A DNA stretch of 64,000 nt, taken from NCBI RefSeq assembly GCF_025024155.1, contig NW_026251734.1:368035-432034 (forward strand). The letters are read 5' to 3'. The first letter of the stretch is position 1, and each line of letters begins with the position of its first letter. This document shows, piece by piece, positions 1 to 12,019 of this stretch. The DNA is from Gamsiella multidivaricata (Eukaryota > Mortierellomycota > Mortierellomycetes > Mortierellales > Mortierellaceae). Made by a program: the position numbers and the translations under genes. The notes under the pieces are model-generated. The model ran no database searches. It saw nothing but the letters and a program-made list of their open reading frames with translations, and was not told the origin of the DNA.

Positions 1-471
1 GGACACGGCCAGGAAGGTGGAGTGGTCGCCACTGTTCGAGCATACTATATCTCGATGCTGTGCAACGCTCTACCTGCAGCATGGGACCTATCGGGACTTT
101 TCGCTCCTTTGTCAATCACCTCGTCTAGGATGAATGCTTCTACGATCAACAAAGGATCACCGCCATCGTCGTCCTTGACAGGCTCATCATCGGGATCTGG
201 ATCCCTCTCGTCGGCGACGACTGTGGCAGGGATGCGGGAGATGGAGTACCTGGTTTTGTTCGAGATCGCTGCAGGACTCGGTGTGAGCGTCGTCATGTGC
301 ACGGTCTGGCTGGGGATGACGATCCGTCAGGGTGGGAGCTCGTCGATGGGGGTCTGGAGGTGGAGCGCGCGAGTGCAGCGGATCATCAAGACTGTTAAGG
401 GACGGGCACTTCATTGGAGGGCGATCCTGGAGGATAAGGTCGAGCGGTGTGTAGGACGGACGCAGGTTTAG
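1..471 (+). CDS. C-terminal part of an unidentified membrane protein (5' truncated)
   Basis: The reading frame is open from the left edge to a TAG at 469-471, giving about 156 residues of a protein whose start lies outside the window. A Ser/Gly/Thr-rich linker is followed by one clear hydrophobic segment (about residues 85-105, EYLVLFEIAAGLGVSVVMC) and a short basic tail (RVQRIIKTVKGRALHW), which looks like a membrane span with a cytosolic end. I do not recognise the family. A second frame is open over the first 140 bases, so the reading frame near the edge is not fully certain and a splice site may lie just outside the window. Confidence 0.4.
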   Translation, partial: GHGQEGGVVATVRAYYISMLCNALPAAWDLSGLFAPLSITSSRMNASTINKGSPPSSSLTGSSSGSGSLSSATTVAGMREMEYLVLFEIAAGLGVSVVMCTVWLGMTIRQGGSSSMGVWRWSARVQRIIKTVKGRALHWRAILEDKVERCVGRTQV

Positions 472-791
472 AAGCCAACAGAATTGGGCGCAGGAAAAAA
501 GAAGGAAACCACAATTGCAATTGCGCTGGGGCCACCTTCTGCACATAGTAAACATACAGTTGCCCCGAGAGCCGTTTGTTCATAAATCCGTAATCCTCAA
601 AAACTGCATGAAAGCATGAAAGCAATGGTGCTATCTACTCTGCGAAGGAATGCATGTTTGTGCAAAGGGTGCTCCGTGTCCTCCTTTATACCCCCTCTCC
701 CTCCCTCAGTTGCGTGTTCTTTGTTCCCCATTCCCTCAACAGCACTCATTCCTCTGATTCCGCCATTCCTTGAGAAGACAACGACAACGAA

Positions 792-2508
792 ATGGACACC
801 GCTGTTATGAAGAGCTGGTACGAGGTCGTGCGTCTGAATGATCCCTTTATCTGGAACCTGGCCGCCGAAGGGTCCTGCAGTCTCAAGGCCGCAGACGAGG
901 GTGTCTGTCTCCCGCACTTGCAGCATCTCCACCAGCATACGCAGCTTGTTTCTACGGCCCATGTATTTCCACATCCTTCTCTCACGCTCTCTTCCGCGTC
1001 TGTAGCCAAGGAATCAAACTCGGTGGCAGCAGCAGCAGCAGCCCTCCTTCAAAGGAGCACCCACTGCAAAGCGTTGTTGGATCCCCAACCACAGAATGCA
1101 CTGGACTGGCTGAAATGTTTGATCCAGCCCTCTCAAGATGCTGCTCTGAACGGCAATGATCAAGGGCATCTGCATCCGAGCAGAAAGGAACTTCGGGCTT
1201 TACTTAACACACACGTGGACTTACGCGAAGGTATTGTGTAATATTCGCAATATTCGCTGCAATAGTAATTCGTTAGGACCGGGAACTGAGAATGAGATTG
1301 GGACGAATGGTCTTGAGACTAATTTTTTTTTTTTCATTTTCTGTGAAGCTTTCTCTAAGGGCGCAGAATCAGGCAAAGGAGGCATCCACGGCTGCAGCCA
1401 TGGAGCAGAAGAGGCAGCGTCGAAGCCGTCGTCTTCAGCAACACCGCCTCATCCTAGTTATAATTCGGAAGGATCCCTTCCCCATCACCCCCACCGTCAA
1501 TCGCCTGGCACGAGGGCGTACCCAACACCAACATTTTCTAATTCATATTTCGTCTCCAGCAGTGAGAGCCACGCCGCTGGACGGGAAGACGTTGCCTCGT
1601 TTGCGGCAGCGGTAGCACCAACAGCAGGTGTGCCAAGTGCATCATCATCGCCATCGATGGTGGCCGACCCGGTGACGAATGCGTCCATAGCACAGGTAGC
1701 GACGGCGGTGACTTCGGCAGGCGAGACTGAAACCGGATCCTCAAATCCATTGGCGGCAGAGCAGCCGACCGAGATTGCTGCTAACACGAATGTTGCCGTC
1801 TCAGCTGCTGCACCTCTAGCGACAACCATGCATACCTTGCCCTCCTCATCTTCTCCATCGGCATCCTCAAATAGTCCAAGTCCTGCTTCCTTGATCACAT
1901 CTTCCAATACTGCCGTGAATGCAGCCATCGATAAAGATACGGCAATGCAGACGAGTAACACCAGCACCCAGACCACTACAAACGACAACAGCAACAGCAC
2001 CGGTACGACTGCTGATATCCCACCCTCCTCAAGCACAGCAACCACACCTACGAGTGGAACACCCATCACGCCTTCACGGACCTCCACTCTTGTCCTCTCC
2101 TCATCCGCGACTCTGTATTCCGTTGCAACGATGGCACAGGATGGTCTGGTCCGGTCCAAGGATGCAACAACAGCGTTTTTCTACCGGACCTTCTCACCCA
2201 CCTACCGCATCTCGCGTCTGTACATCGATTCATGGACGAATGGGTCTCAGAGACGAGGACTTGAGCGGATCAAGAATAGTGTTGTTCGCGGGGATGCATT
2301 GACGCTCGTGAAGGGAACGACAACCCATATGAAGGATGTCTGGAAGCAGGTCATGACGGCGTATCGTGTCAAGAGTGCCAACATTACTGCGAAGGCTGCA
2401 GCAGACGGACGGGGGAAGAACAAGAGTAAGAGCAAGAGTAAGAGCAAGAAGAAGAACCATGACAGAGAGAATAATAGTGCGGACGAGGATAGCAAGACTC
2501 GTCCATAG
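792..2508 (+). CDS. Unknown S/T/P-rich protein with basic C-terminus, 2 exons
   Basis: The model joins exons 792-1230 and 1349-2508 (532 aa) across a 118-bp GT-AG intron; the phases match (1 nt + 2 nt), restoring DLREAFSKG. The N-terminus (MDTAVMKSWYEVVRLNDPF) is ordered and helical-looking. Residues about 150-400 are low-complexity Ser/Thr/Ala/Pro. A more ordered block follows (FFYRTFSPTYRISRLYIDSW), and the protein ends in a Lys/Ser-rich stretch (KNKSKSKSKSKKK) that could be a nuclear signal or a nucleic-acid or membrane contact. No known domain was recognised and no function is assigned. The leader at 660-780 is pyrimidine-rich, like those of the other genes here. The intron is supported because without it no ATG-initiated frame covers both conserved-looking parts. 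Confidence 0.6.
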
Positions 2509-2759
2509 ACACTGAAACACATACGAGCATGCACGCACGTAGGCAATCAGGCGCAAAAAAAAAAAAGGTTAGAACCTTTTAGCAGAATAAATGTACAATG
2601 GCATTTTTTTACTATATTATTATTACTACTATTTACTTGAATGACAAAAGATGTAGCAGAAATAGAGGAAAAGAAGCGGTGGGCAAAGACCAACAAGCAA
2701 GCAGAATGGGCGGGGGGAAGGGGAATAGAAAAACTTTACGAGGGCATCCTCATGGAGGT

Positions 2760-3917
2760 TTAGAACCATTTCTAAGGAAAACCATGACAGGAACGAGTTA
2801 GATCTTGCGCAGCATAGATGAATAGATAGATATGTGACCCGGACTTACATGATGCTTGTGGTGCTTATGATGCTTATAGTGTTTATAATGCTTATAATGC
2901 TTTCCATGATGTCCATGTCCATATCCTTGTCCATGTCCATAGCCTTGTCCATGTCCATATCCTTGTCCATAGTGAACAAGCGGCGCTCCCATCATGGGAG
3001 CCATAAACGGCGGTGCATGATGACCTGCTGCAGCGTATCCGTGCTGTCCATGGCTTCCATGGTGTCCTGCCGCCAAGGCTGCAGCTCCAGCCAGGAGCGC
3101 CGTCGCACCAACCGCCATTCCGGCTCCTGCAGGAATATGGGGCATGCCACCGTGCGATACCGGCGCATGTGCAGGTGGGTGAGCACCATACTGTGGCTGT
3201 GGTGCGTATCCGTAGGGTGTAGGTGAAGCTGCGGGGTAGTGTGCTCCAGGGTAGGGTGACGCAGGAGGGTATGGGCTAGCCTGGTAGGGTGAGCCATAGG
3301 GGGCAGCGGGTGAGTATGCACCTGGAGGGACGCCATACGGGGCAGGAGGGGCACCGTAGGGAGTGGGCGGGACACCATAGGGAGTGGGCGGGGCACCATA
3401 GGGAACCTGTGGGGCGTAAGCGCCGGGGGGAGGGGCAGCTCCGTAAGGAGTTGGGGGATAGGGCGAGGCGGGATAGGGAGAGGCGGAGTAAAAGCTCTTG
3501 TCTAGGGGGGCGGAAGTAGTTGGAGCAGCAGCGGCAGGGGTGCCTGTGGGGGTGGCCTTGGGCTCTGGAGGGGCATAGGGCGGTGGGGCGGCGCCAAGGG
3601 CGGCACCGGGACGTTCCCATTGCGTCTTGCCCGTTGCGGTTTCTGTACGTCATTTCCGGTTAGTACCATGCAGGTATTAGTCAGAAGAGGTAGTTTGAAA
3701 CCTGCTAGGGATGCCAATTGGTCGTGTGCTTTTAACATACCGACGTAGAAGTTGCGTTGATGGGAGGCATCGAATTGCGAGATCCTGGGTGGAGCCGGAA
3801 GGGAGATGAAGAAGCTGGGTTAGCGGGGAGTGTCCCTGGGTTGCAAAGTCTGACGAGCGAGCGAGTGAGGGATCCTTCGAGTTTGGCCTACCATCCGGCA
3901 GGAAGTGGAGCTTCCAT
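2760..3917 (-). CDS. WW-domain protein with proline/tyrosine and GYGHG/His-rich tail, 4 exons
   Basis: Read on the minus strand, exons are 3917-3892, 3784-3741, 3642-2849 and 2771-2760 (291 aa). Exons 1-3 together rebuild a single complete WW domain at about residues 5-35: LPAGW, then FDASHQRNFYV, then TATGKTQWERP, with both signature Trp and the closing Pro. WW domains bind proline-rich peptides. The rest is disordered: PYPASPYPPTPYG-type Pro/Tyr repeats, a short Ala-rich hydrophobic stretch, GQGYGHG repeats and a HYKHYKHHKHH tail. The last 12-nt exon is inferred from a GTAAGT donor at 2848, a CTAAC branch point at 2801-2797 and an AG at 2773-2772, giving the ending HKWF. Reading through instead ends at 2798. 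It is divergent from the gene at 4888. Role unknown. Confidence 0.8.
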
Positions 3918-4887
3918 TGTGTCAATCGTCAAGCGGCTGCTTCTTGAGGTGTGAAGTGTGAAGCGAGAGGCAGGAGGTGGAAGGTGTGGTAAGAGAGGAG
4001 ATGAAAAAGGAAGGAGGAAGGCGATGGACAAGGATGGAGTGGGAGCTATAAACAAAGGTCGATGGAAGAATGGAAGGATGGAAGGGATGGAAATGATCTC
4101 TTGGTTTTGTGCCAAGAACTTGACGCAGCCCAACCAACGATTCAGCGATTTTGGACTTTTGGTCACACACATACCGAATGCACTGTACATGTCCATACAG
4201 ACGCCCCTGAAGACATTCATTACATTGCCACTTGAAGCAGGTGCTGGGCGGTGCTGGGAGCAGACCAGGTCTTCCTCCAGACACAAACAAACAAGCTCCA
4301 AAGGAACAGTTACATCGAAAGCATGAAGGGGTGCCAGCGATATGTTCCTCTCCCCGCTGTGCCCATGGGAAACACCTTAAGTTGGTGGCAAAACAAGGGA
4401 CGCGTTCTTATTCGTCTGGTTCTTGAAATATAAAAACGAAACGCGTCTTTGATACACAGCAGCACAGTAACTGGGTTTGGGATTCATCCTAACCATTCCC
4501 CGGTTCAGATCCCATGGATACATATCCATATCCAGGTTGGAACAGCGCCCCATCCAATAGTATACAATAAAGCTGACCATAGCCATATGGCCGCCCTTGT
4601 TCCGCCATAGACAAAAACACGCACGATAGGTTCCTCTCTCCTCCCAAGTCTTGGATTAAAAAAGCACGCTAGCACGAGCTAGCCAGGAAAGTGCCCGAGT
4701 GCTTACCCTCTCTTCTCCCTGGAACACGACTACCGCTCCTTTCCTTCCTCCTTCTCATCAAGATCATTCTTCTTATTCTTTTCTCATTCCTTCCTCATTC
4801 CTCATTCCTCTTTCCTTAAACCCCTCTCCTTTTTCTTTTTTTTTTCTATTCAAAGCACAGCACAGCACAACTCGCACCTTATCCGCA
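3918..4887. other. Shared upstream region between divergent genes
   Basis: About 970 bp separate the WW-domain gene (minus) from the multi-pass membrane protein gene (plus). A pyrimidine-rich leader at 4725-4860 precedes the plus-strand start. I see no convincing coding sequence, RNA gene or strong repeat. Confidence 0.5.
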
Positions 4888-6607
4888 ATGTCGGACCGCT
4901 CCGCTCACTCCTCCCACTACAGAGGAGGCTCTGTCTCTCGCTCTGGAAACACTCACGCACCGGCCAATTCGACTTCTCCAAGGCCCCAGAAACAAGAGTT
5001 TTATGAAGAGTACCATCCCGACGACCACTATCCGGATGATCACTATCCCGACGGGCGTCACCATCATCACGAACAGGAACAATACGAACAGGAACAATAC
5101 GAACAGGAGCGATACGAACAGGAACAATATGAACAGGAACAATACGAACAACATTATCAACAGCATGGTCAATTTGATGGTGCGAGATCTCCAACACCCG
5201 AAACAATTCACAGCCCGATGTACAACCTCGATCAAGCTAGCGCAGCACACCACCACGAACAGTACAATGATGAGCACCTCGAGTACCATGAAAACCGTCA
5301 ATACCCGGAAGAGGAGGGTTATATTGAAGATGAAGAGCATCCCCATGAGGAAGTGAACTCGCACTCGCACACCTACGCCGACACTCCAGAGCCATCACGC
5401 CCGCCGCCAACACGAGGCAAGCTGTTCCGCCTAAAGGTGATAAGCATGGCAACTGTGTTGACTCTGCGAGTGCTGTGGGGTCTCCTCGCTCTCTTCGGTA
5501 CCATGGCCTGGCTGGCAGTAATGCCAGCCTATGCATTCAGGTACGACCCCTGTTCTGTCCCGCATCGCGTCATCTGAAACGACGAGGGGGATATTAGTGC
5601 ATGAGTATGCAGCATCGTAGAAATTTCCCTAATTAACGATTCGCCACTTTCTTTTTTTTTTTTTTTACTTCTGTTTTCATTCTCGTCATCAATCCTCTCT
5701 AGAAACAAGTACGAACCCAACGGCTTTTCTAATCCGACGTACACTTTCTGTAAGTCAGGGTCTTCATTGTGGTTGCCATTGTTGTTATTTTCCCTCGAAC
5801 AAAGAAAATGTCGGGAATGAAGTATTTGATATTAGGTCGGGCTACAGCATGGCTCTCTGATTGATTACATTGATGACCAACATCCATCCTTCTTAATTGT
5901 ATATAACGTTATCGCCGATAGTCCTCGTCGCGACTGTGAGCACATCGATTGCAGCTATTTGGCAATCGTGCTGTCCATATCTCATTCGAATGAACCCGCT
6001 CTCTCTCTGGCCCAGGATCATCAACCACCCAATTACCCAGACAATAACCATCGTCTTCTCCATCATCTTGACCATTCTCAACTTTTTCAGTTGGATCATT
6101 CTCGCCTCCAACAAAGATGGTGCTAAAACCAACTGTCAAGAGGGATCCCTGTCCAACCGTAGTGGATATGCCCTCCAATGCCGCGGCGTCAATACCGCCC
6201 TCGTCATGAACGCCATCATGTTCTTGCTTTGGGCCCCTATCGCTCTGATCATTGTCTGCGGAATGATGGAGGAAGGATTTTGGTGGTGGCGAAAGAACGA
6301 GGGATGGGCACAGAATCAAGGACCAAACATGACTCGGGAAGAATACGATCTAAAGATGGCTCGCGGGACGCAGAATTACAACGATCCTTCGATGGACAAT
6401 TTCTCCCATATGCAGTATGAGGAAATCCAGATGCCTAAGCTGGCTTACGTGACACCCATTGCATCCCAGTTCAAGTCAGGGGGACAGCAGCAAGGCGTTT
6501 ACGGGGATGAGGAGGGCTATGAGCACTCGAGGCCTTCAACACCCCAGAGACAGCGTCAGCAGCAACCCCAGCGATCTCTCCAGCAACATGCACAGGAACA
6601 AGCACAA

Positions 6608-6642
<35 letters not shown>

Positions 6643-6949
6643 ATCGCAGGATGTACGGAGGTTGCGTAACAAGGCTTCAGGTTCCTCTCTGGCGCCTTCA
6701 TTTGCGGCTCGACTGTCAGGTTTCTTTGGAGCTGGTTGGAACAGCGGACCGATGCCTCCGTCGTCATCGACGGATACAGAGCTTCAGTCACAGCCTCAAC
6801 AGTATCGAGCAGGACCATCGCGACTCAAGGAGACACATACACAGCCGGCTTCAGAGCCCGAGACGGAAACTCAACCTGACAAGACATCCGTTCATGGAGA
6901 TGAGTATGTGACCCAGTGGCACAACCGTCGAGATGATGACTGGTCATGA
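4888..6949 (+). CDS. Multi-pass membrane protein with EQEQY and AQ repeats, 3 exons
   Basis: Exons are 4888-5540, 5703-5749 and 5922-6949 (575 aa). The start at MSDRSAHSS was chosen as the first ATG after the pyrimidine-rich leader. The N-terminal 180 residues are hydrophilic, with DDHYPDDHYPD and tandem EQEQY/EQERY pentads at about 65-90 and many acidic/His residues. Hydrophobic spans follow at about residues 188-215, 235-255, 268-290 and 325-345, interrupted by the 47-nt exon 2, so roughly four transmembrane helices are expected. The cytosolic-looking C-terminus carries an AQ dipeptide run (6597-6643) and Q/S/P-rich sequence, ending TQWHNRRDDDWS. This suggests a plasma- or endomembrane protein with disordered tails. 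I do not recognise the family. Confidence 0.75.
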
Positions 6950-8991
6950 ACAATGAAAAAAGAAAAGAAAAAAAAAAGTCAGTTTTCTTATGATATGTAT
7001 CATCCTATCTATGCATTATGAGACCTCAAAAAAATATAATTATATAATGCCATCGCCGCTTTATGCACGCGTACGAAAGAGAGAAAACGAAAGCGAGGAT
7101 GAAACAAAAAAGATGGGATCGAAGTGAAGAAGAGCAAAGAAAATAGATTTAGGATTCTTTCGCCGTCATTTTTGGCAATCTCGAAGCTGCTGCTCCTGTG
7201 CACTTGCAGCCATGTCTAGCTCCCATAGCTCTTTGTTGTCGAACTTTTATTGCATTTACCCCCCGGAGAGCAGGCAATAACGGTGTGGCATGATGCCGGT
7301 TCCTATAAAAAAACCGGCGTCATGGGTTCTCTGATGATACGAAATGTGGGCCCTTCAGAGCGCCCAAAAGCAGATAATGATGGCGCTCAAAGATTTGAAT
7401 TTGACATTTTTAGCACAAGCACTATATGAAGCATCTACATGAATAGGGCTAGAAGAGAGGGAGCTGGCTGCTGAGAGATACCCTGCTGCGCTTGAATATA
7501 TTTTTTAGTAGATGAAGCAAGGCCATGCACAACCGTGAGCGAAGCGAGCAATAAGAGCGGTTCCTCTACATATCCCCAGCTCCAGAAATAACGACACATA
7601 GAAGGAGGCTGAGAGATGTAGAAGATGGTGGGGGGATAGGTGGTGGCGGCGATGGCATGTATCGGGGGAATCTTCGAGAGAAGACACAGGAGCCTATGGC
7701 ACGTTTCAGCAGGGTCGTACAGGAACAACTGCGTTTCCCGAGTGTCCATTTTTTGAAGAGGTCAATCGGTCGTTTCAGGTAGTGGGCTACTAAAAAAAAA
7801 TCTCCGAGCTGACAGCGGAGGGATATTTAGCGTAAGCGTGAAACGTGGAAATGGGCGCAGAGAGAGAAAGAGAGATAAAGAGAAAAAAAAGAGGGACCAG
7901 GAATCGCCTGTAGACACAATCTACATAGGAAATGGATGAGAATCGCGTCTAGATCGAGACAGGCGATGGCAATCGATGGCACGCAATCGATGGGATAGGC
8001 GGATAAATTTATGGCGTCTGGACATGAGCAAGAACGTATGTCGACATGGGTATCATGTAGCCCATTGGGTCCTTCTCTTTTTTTACGAGCGGGCCGGGCT
8101 CTGGGGGGCGGCAGCAGATTTTCAAGAGTACGTGCTATTTTGTACCTAGACTGCAGCCACATTCCCCATGCCCCCCCTTCCCCCCCCCTCTCCCGGTCCA
8201 TTGTCCCATTGCCAGCCTGGGTCCAAAAGAGGTCAGCGAACCAGCGAGGTTGGTACGTTTTTGTCTGTAGCCCTTGCAGAAAAGATGGCTCTAACCAGAG
8301 AACAAAATCTTAAATCAATTCATAGACGAGAGATCCGCGGCGACAAATATAAAAAAGTTCAAGACCAAACCAAATCCAACAAAGAAAAAGAGGCACGCAT
8401 GCACTAAATTAAATTATATTTTTAAATTGGCCTCTTCCCTGGCTAGGCACATCCACCGAGTTTCCTCCGCCAAATCCTCTCCGCTCCCTCACACTCGTCT
8501 TCTTTCGCTCTTTCCCGCTACTTCTTTTTCTCTCTTCCTTTTCTCTCTCTTCCTTCCTTCCTTTCTTATCACCTTTTTGAGAACCCAATTCCATCTGATT
8601 CGCAAAAAGGATTCCTCCTTCGACTGGATCGTCAGTCCTGTATACCCTCTCCCTCGAACACAATCGTTTTTCTCTGAAACAACGAGTGTTATACTGCCTT
8701 GCTTTTCTTCGCGTCTTTCCTCCTCCCCTCCTCCTTCTATCCCTACACACGGCTGTACACCTTGAACACATCCCATCTTTTGTTTCCCGGTTCTCAACAG
8801 CACAGGTTCGTTTTTTCTTCACTACACACATCAACCCTTCGGGAATACAGCGACCCCAATACATCTCCCAACCATACCTTTCTCCGACATTCCTTTAGAA
8901 GTGAAGGCTCGCAAATTAATATTGTTGCTCTCGTCGCTATTTTACTCTTCCTTTCCAACAACCAGACCCATCAGAAACTACACAAATAGCC
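6950..8991. other. Gene-poor interval
   Basis: About 2 kb without a supported gene. It contains a small hairpin (stem arms 7292-7301 and 7312-7321, one G-T wobble, 10-nt loop) and a long pyrimidine-rich stretch from about 8430 to 8960 that is probably the promoter/5' leader of the gene at 8992. Short open frames here lack family similarity and are likely fortuitous. Confidence 0.5.
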
Positions 8992-11870
8992 ATGCGGTCA
9001 GCTACAAAGACCAGCAGTATGTCGCTGCTGTTGATGGTCTTCGCGACAGTGTCCTGGATTAATACAGCATTCGCCAACATCGCATTCACCCCCTTTGCCA
9101 ACAACACGAGCGTCAAACCTGGCGACTTTATGGACATCACATGGACAAGTGCCCCAGCCGTCAATGGAACAGCCGCCAACAATGATCCCTTCAATCTTAG
9201 CTTGCGTGCACTCACTGGCCAAAGATACGATCTCCAGCGCAATGTCGCTCAGACCCTCCTAACCCTCCGTGTCCAAATCCCCGCGGGAGCTACAGGTGGA
9301 AAGGTATTGGTCAAAAAACGATTACTCCTAAAACTGCAGCAGCAACATGCTTGTGTACCTTCCTGTTGCTGATGCAATTCTCCTCATTTCCTTTAATCCC
9401 ACAGCATAGCTTCTATGCTGAATACTCAGGCACTGGTGCCAAGACCGCAAGTTCCAGCCAGTTCAATATCTCAGGTGCTGTTGTCACCACCGCTTCGGCC
9501 GCTCCTGCGCCATCAGGCACAAGCTCAGCCAGCCACCCACCTACACACACAGCCGCACCCGGTGCGACTCCCTCAGCCGACACTGGTATTTCTGGTGTAA
9601 CTTTGGCGATTATCATCGCCGTCGTCGTCGTCGTCCTGGTCCTGATTGCCCTCGTCTTCTTCTGTCGCCATCGTCGTCGCGTGGCCGAGGCTAAGGTCGA
9701 CAGCCGGTCCATAGACGATAGCAAGGAAGCCGGCTTCACCTCTGGTCCAGGCGCCTATGGATCCAAGAGTCAGGACAAGGAGTCTTTGACGCGATCTGCC
9801 GGCTCTGGTGGCGGACCTGTTGACGGCGGCATGGTAGCCATTCCCCTGAACGGTGGTCCCGCAACTCGTCCACCTCGCCCTGAGGATGGTCCTCGGTCAC
9901 AGCAATCGCATCTCATGCAGCATGCCGGCAGCCCCACCAGGAGTCCATTTGATGGACCAGATATGATGATGCCCCCACCAGGAGCATCACCCCGTCAGCA
10001 AAATCAGCAACAGCATTTGTATCAGCCTCCCCCTCAGCTCCCGCCACCTCAGCAGATGTCGCCCTTCAGCCAACCAGCACAGCCCTATGGAATGTCCAAT
10101 CCATTGATGGCACCATCTCATGCCCACCAGCAACAGCAGCTTCAACGGAATCAGAACCCTTACCAACAGAACAACCGCGAGTCTATCGATTCCGAGCTTG
10201 AGTCGGTCTATGACCCCAATCGCCCACGCGTAGCGCCTAACAGCAACCCTGCGGCGAACGTTCGTGCCTCGCCCCTGGGATCTGGATCCCCATTGAAGCA
10301 CTCGCCTTCCGCACAATCGATCAACAGCAACCGGCTTCCTCATAATATGAGTCCTCAGCCCCAGAACCAGACTCAGAATCCATTCACTCAGCCGGAACAC
10401 GAGATCATGGCAGTCGCTGCTGCCGTTGCTGCTGCCGTTGCTGCTGCCTCGTCCCCAGGTCAGACCCATCGTCAGTTGCAGCAGGATCCTCGTATAAGCC
10501 CCGCTGCTCGATCTGCTCCCTCGCCTAGAATGAAAGAGATTGAGATGCAGCCGCTTGATATCCAGCAACACCATTATGAGCAGCAGCAAAAAATGATGCA
10601 ACGCCAGCAACAAGAGCAACAGCAGCAGCAGTCTACACAACCTGCACCTGTTCCTGCCCCCGTTCCTGCACCCGTCCCTGCACCCGTCCCTGCCTCTGTG
10701 CCTGCACCGATGCCTGCAGCCCAAAAATCCATTAACCCGACTCAGTTCGATGACAAAGCCGAGCTCCAAGAGGACGATAACGTCGTCGCTTACAACGGAT
10801 ACCGCGACACCATCTTTGGAGCTTATGCTCACAATGACGACGAGGATGAAGAGGACGAGCATAAATCATCCATCCCAGCTGTCCCCGTCTTGCCAGCGGC
10901 CCAAATCTCGACCCAGAAGAACACGGAGCAACCATCGATGGAGCAGGCCACCGGTGGAGCCGAAATCCAGCGTAAGAAGTCCGTCAAGTTCACAGGAGTC
11001 CCTCCTTCGGGTCCTATTGTCTTGCCAAGCCATGAGGCCGCCAAAGAACACCAGGCTCAGCGTCAGCAGCGCTACCAGCAACAGGAGGATCAGGGCCAGC
11101 AGCAACGTCAACAGAGCCGTCCTTTCTCGGAAGCAGAATACACGGAGATGGATTTCGGCGACGAGGATTACGAAGATGAGGACGATATCAAGAACCGACT
11201 TATGGAGACAGAGGTCCCCAGCCCTGTGTCGAGCACCTCCTCGCGGCCCTACATTGACACCGCCGTCGGCAACTCGTCTTCACCTCAGACTAGTGCCGCG
11301 GGCCTCAATAACTTTTCTCCGATCCGCTCCCCAGGTGGATATGTTCCCCCACCACCAGTAGCAACACAGCAATCCTTCAAGCCAACCGCCGCTGAGGACT
11401 CGCCTAGCCTGGACACGGGCTTCGGACATGGCTTCTACGAAGATGTCCTGGCAGCGGTCGAAAAGACTGTGCCCCCACCCTCGACGACGGCTCCTTCGCC
11501 TACATCGGCCTCCTCGCCTAAATCCCCACAGCCCCCTGCTTCCTCAACACCAGGATATGTCAAGCCGGTGATGCCCCCCGTGCCACGGTCACCCTCGCCC
11601 CCACCGGCGATGGTCACGCCACAACAGTTTGTGCAGCAGAAGCATATCTCGGTCCCACAGCCGCTGCAGATCCAGCCCGTGAACGAGCAGGTCTTTGGAG
11701 CACCTTCTCCGCGCATCGCTCCCTCGGTCGTGAAACAGTTCCATGCGAACAAGGCCTACCCTTCCCCATCGGTCTCACCGGCGCCACTTCCGGCCGCTAG
11801 CAATCATAACCATAGCGCGCAGGGACAGCAGCCTGGTGGAGAGTTCTATGAGGGATCATCGCTGCTTTAA
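8992..11870 (+). CDS. Single-pass surface protein: KRE9-like ectodomain, TM helix, long Q/P-rich tail
   Basis: Exons 8992-9303 and 9405-11870 are joined in phase 0 (925 aa). Residues 1-27 form a signal peptide (SLLLMVFATVSWINTAFA). Residues about 30-105 fit the Ig-like KRE9/KNH N-terminal domain pattern (FTPFANNTSVKPGDFMDITW). A Ser/Thr/Ala-rich juxtamembrane stalk leads to a strong TM helix at about 166-188, followed by CRHRRRV, which predicts a type I topology. The remaining 730 residues are a disordered cytosolic tail with Q runs, an AAVAAAVAAA run, a VPAP repeat (10645-10710), acidic clusters and many SP sites. Known KRE9-domain proteins are wall-related or GPI-anchored; this one is instead a transmembrane protein, so a wall or surface sensor is an inference. 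It is well separated from its neighbours. Confidence 0.82.
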
Positions 11871-12019
11871 GAACTTTTTTTGCATTTAGAACAAAAACCC
11901 CCAATAATAATAAACGTATCAATAATACGCATAGAGGAATAATAATAACTCGGCCCAGTTCAGTTGTTTATTTATTATAGGATAGGAGGGTTGCCTAGTG
12001 TTGCTGTTACAGAAAAGTC

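Noticed and set aside
7292..7321. Hairpin that looks like a bacterial terminator
   Set aside because: This is a fungal nuclear region; the hairpin is isolated, about 340 bp from the nearest stop codon, and has no T run after it.
9987..10862. 291-codon Leu-rich open frame on the minus strand
   Set aside because: It is the antisense of the Q/P-rich tail of the surface protein at 8992; CAG repeats read backwards give Leu runs.
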